DNA of 6,880 nt from Ramlibacter sp. (GTDB lineage Bacteria; Pseudomonadota; Gammaproteobacteria; Burkholderiales; Burkholderiaceae_C): positions 1-6,880 of the forward strand of contig JAMPXR010000130.1 in NCBI GenBank assembly GCA_023701085.1, written 5' to 3'. Under the pieces are notes generated by a model. It worked only from the letters and a program-made list of their open reading frames with translations. It ran no database searches and was not told the DNA's origin. A program made the translations under genes and the position numbers. Every line of letters starts with the position of its first letter. Position 1 is the stretch's first letter. This document shows positions 5,318 to 6,880 of the stretch, one piece after another.

Positions 5318-6844
5318 TCAATTCCTCGTGTAGACCATCTCGCCCCCGACCAAGGTCAGATCGACCCGCAGGTCGCGCTGCAGGCCATCCAGCGGGTTGG
5401 AGCTCAACAGCACCAGATCCGCCGATGCGCCCGCCCGTAGGGTTCCGCGCTCATCCTCGGCCCGCATGGCGCGCGCCGCCTGGCGGGTGAACAGGCCAAG
5501 CGCGTCGACAGGGGCGATCGCCTGGTGCGGCGCCACTGGCGCGCCCTGGCGCGACAAGCGCGTCACTGCCGCACGCAGGCCGATCAGCGGATCCGGTGAA
5601 GCCACCGGTGCGTCGGAGCTTGCGGCCACATGGACGCCGCAGCGAAGGAACGTCGCCAGCGGGACCAGATGCCCTATGTCGCACGGCGCCACGGTGGCGA
5701 GATAGCGCTCCCCGCTGGCTTCGATGAAGGTCGGCTGCGCCACCACGGTGATCCCGGCGGCGGCGACGCGTCCAGCCAGCGCTGGAGGACACACCGAGGC
5801 GTGCTCGATGCGGTGCCGATGATCGGCTCGAGGCAGACGGCGCTGGGCGAATTCGACCGCCGCGCAGGCCGCCTCGATGGCCGCGGGTTCGACCGCATGC
5901 ATCAGGACCTGGGCGCCGGCGCTGTGGATTCGCAGCACACGCTCCCGAAGCTCCGGCAGGGATGGATTGAGCCTCCCCGTCACCTCATGGATCGTCAATT
6001 TCACGCCGAGGACCGGTACCGCGCCGTCGCTGCGGCACAGGGACTGCCAGCCCTCGCCGATCTCCTCGAATGCGTCCCACCCCAACGCCATCGCAACGCG
6101 GACAGAGGCGCGCCGGCGCCGGAACATCTCGAGCCGCTTCAAACCGTTGCCGGGAGAGGTGTCATGGACGCAGGTCACACCGAAGCTCAGCAGCGCGTGC
6201 TCGGCGCAATCCAGCGCGCGATCGGCTTCATCCGCGTCCCATGCGGGGACGATCCCGGCCAGCTGGCGGTGCATGCCGAACAGCAGGCCGGTCGGCTCGC
6301 CGCTGGCCGGGTCGCGATCGATCAGGCCATCGACCGGGTCGCCCTGCTCGAGCAGCGCCGCCGCCCGCGCGAGCGCCGCACTGTTCAACAGGTGAGCGTG
6401 CCCGGACCGGTGCTCCAGCCGCACCGGGTGATGCGGCGACACCGCGTCAAGCTCAAGGCGCGTCGGGTGCCGGCCCTCGGCGAGCTGAAACTCATCGTAG
6501 CCCCGCCCCTTGACCCAGGCTCCCTCCGGCAAAGCCTGCGCAGCGTCCGCGACGGCCGCCTGCAACTGCGCGATGGAGCGCACGCGCGAAGGCCCGACGT
6601 CGAGTGTCGTGAGACTGCGCGCATAGGCCAGGAGATGACAGTGGGGGTCGATGAAACCCGGCAGCAAGGTGCGGCCCCCGCAGTCGAACTGCGGCACGCC
6701 GCGCCACCGCGGGCCAGCAGGCACCGCGCGATCCGACACGACGGCGATGCGCCCGCCAACCAGGCCTACGGACCGCGCCAGCGGCCGCAGCGGGTCCATG
6801 GTCTGCACCCGGGCATTGGCCAGCACCAGCTCGGGCGCGTCCAT
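5318..6844 (-). CDS. Metal-dependent amidohydrolase, YtcJ/Amidohydro_3 type
   Basis: 508 residues from ATG 6844. A TIM-barrel hydrolase of the amidohydrolase superfamily, probably cytoplasmic since no signal peptide is seen. The metal-site pattern is complete: His68 and His70 in LPGFIDPHCH, a candidate bridging lysine Lys282 in GVKLTIHE, His316 in LMHAVEP, His348 in HRIEHAS and Asp411 in SSDAPVASPDP. The C-terminal GTLRAGASADLVLLSSNPL (467-485) is the usual small beta-domain ending. Family members hydrolyse amides, cyclic imides, formamides or related C-N bonds (N-substituted formamide deformylase is one), and the substrate cannot be told from sequence. Start: ATG 6844 has CAGGCAGG a few bases upstream; a TTG at 6877 is in frame and the frame stays open to the window edge, so a longer form is not excluded. 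It converges on glmL with 24 bases between stops and is not in the mutase operon, so a functional link is only a possibility. Confidence 0.9.
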   Translation of the reverse strand: MDAPELVLANARVQTMDPLRPLARSVGLVGGRIAVVSDRAVPAGPRWRGVPQFDCGGRTLLPGFIDPHCHLLAYARSLTTLDVGPSRVRSIAQLQAAVADAAQALPEGAWVKGRGYDEFQLAEGRHPTRLELDAVSPHHPVRLEHRSGHAHLLNSAALARAAALLEQGDPVDGLIDRDPASGEPTGLLFGMHRQLAGIVPAWDADEADRALDCAEHALLSFGVTCVHDTSPGNGLKRLEMFRRRRASVRVAMALGWDAFEEIGEGWQSLCRSDGAVPVLGVKLTIHEVTGRLNPSLPELRERVLRIHSAGAQVLMHAVEPAAIEAACAAVEFAQRRLPRADHRHRIEHASVCPPALAGRVAAAGITVVAQPTFIEASGERYLATVAPCDIGHLVPLATFLRCGVHVAASSDAPVASPDPLIGLRAAVTRLSRQGAPVAPHQAIAPVDALGLFTRQAARAMRAEDERGTLRAGASADLVLLSSNPLDGLQRDLRVDLTLVGGEMVYTRN

Positions 6845-6880
6845 ACACCTGCCTGTGTCGCGATTTGAACGCTGCAAACC

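Noticed and set aside
5294..5318. Possible bidirectional terminator between glmL and the amidohydrolase
   Set aside because: AGCGGC/GCCGCT can pair across a 13-base loop, but the stem is only 6 bp and no T-run follows on either strand, so I cannot support a terminator.
4129..5490. 453-residue open frame on the plus strand within glmL
   Set aside because: Arg/Pro/Gly-rich shadow of glmL in another frame; glmL itself has all its family motifs in frame.
5630..6868. 412-residue open frame antisense to the amidohydrolase
   Set aside because: No domain likeness, and it is the complement of a gene with complete metal-binding motifs.

Overview
The window is GC-rich (estimated by eye at about 65%) and densely packed. 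Codon use and gene content (tandem CaiB/BaiF CoA-transferases, a crotonase, an amidohydrolase) suggest a proteobacterium, most plausibly a betaproteobacterium of the Burkholderiales. This assignment is an inference from style; no taxonomic marker gene is present. I see no rRNA, tRNA, insertion sequence, CRISPR array or origin.

Layout. Positions 1-3742 hold a tightly spaced minus-strand operon. In transcription order it contains a glutamate-mutase-S-like B12-binding protein (3742-3320), a class III CoA-transferase homologue (3312-2062), a second class III CoA-transferase (2038-821, or from 2059), and a crotonase-fold enoyl-CoA hydratase/isomerase (791 running off the left edge). Its junctions are 7, 2-23 and 29 bases long. 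Divergent from it, 3926-5293 on the plus strand encodes a GlmL/MutL-type ATPase, the partner that protects or reactivates B12-dependent mutases. The 183-base divergent spacer carries a perfect AT-rich 17-bp palindrome (3858-3874), the best operator candidate. Convergent with glmL, and only 24 bases from its stop, is a metal-dependent amidohydrolase of the YtcJ type (6844-5318, minus strand).

How the genes may work together. GlmS and GlmL together imply an adenosylcobalamin-dependent carbon-skeleton rearrangement of the glutamate/3-methylaspartate type. The large catalytic subunit (GlmE/MamB) is not in the window. The S subunit is instead co-transcribed with two CoA-transferase subunits and a crotonase, so the rearranged carboxylic acid, or its deaminated product, may be activated to a CoA thioester and then hydrated, isomerised or cleaved. 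The known methylaspartate route (glutamate, methylaspartate, mesaconate, mesaconyl-CoA) offers a precedent for mutase followed by class III CoA-transferase, but the ammonia lyase and MaoC-type hydratase of that route are not visible here.

The most unusual molecular details are two. The first CoA-transferase has Cys174 where the family's catalytic Asp is expected, while its neighbour keeps Asp175; this suggests an asymmetric two-subunit enzyme. The crotonase has an altered second oxyanion segment. The substrate of the pathway cannot be read from this sequence.
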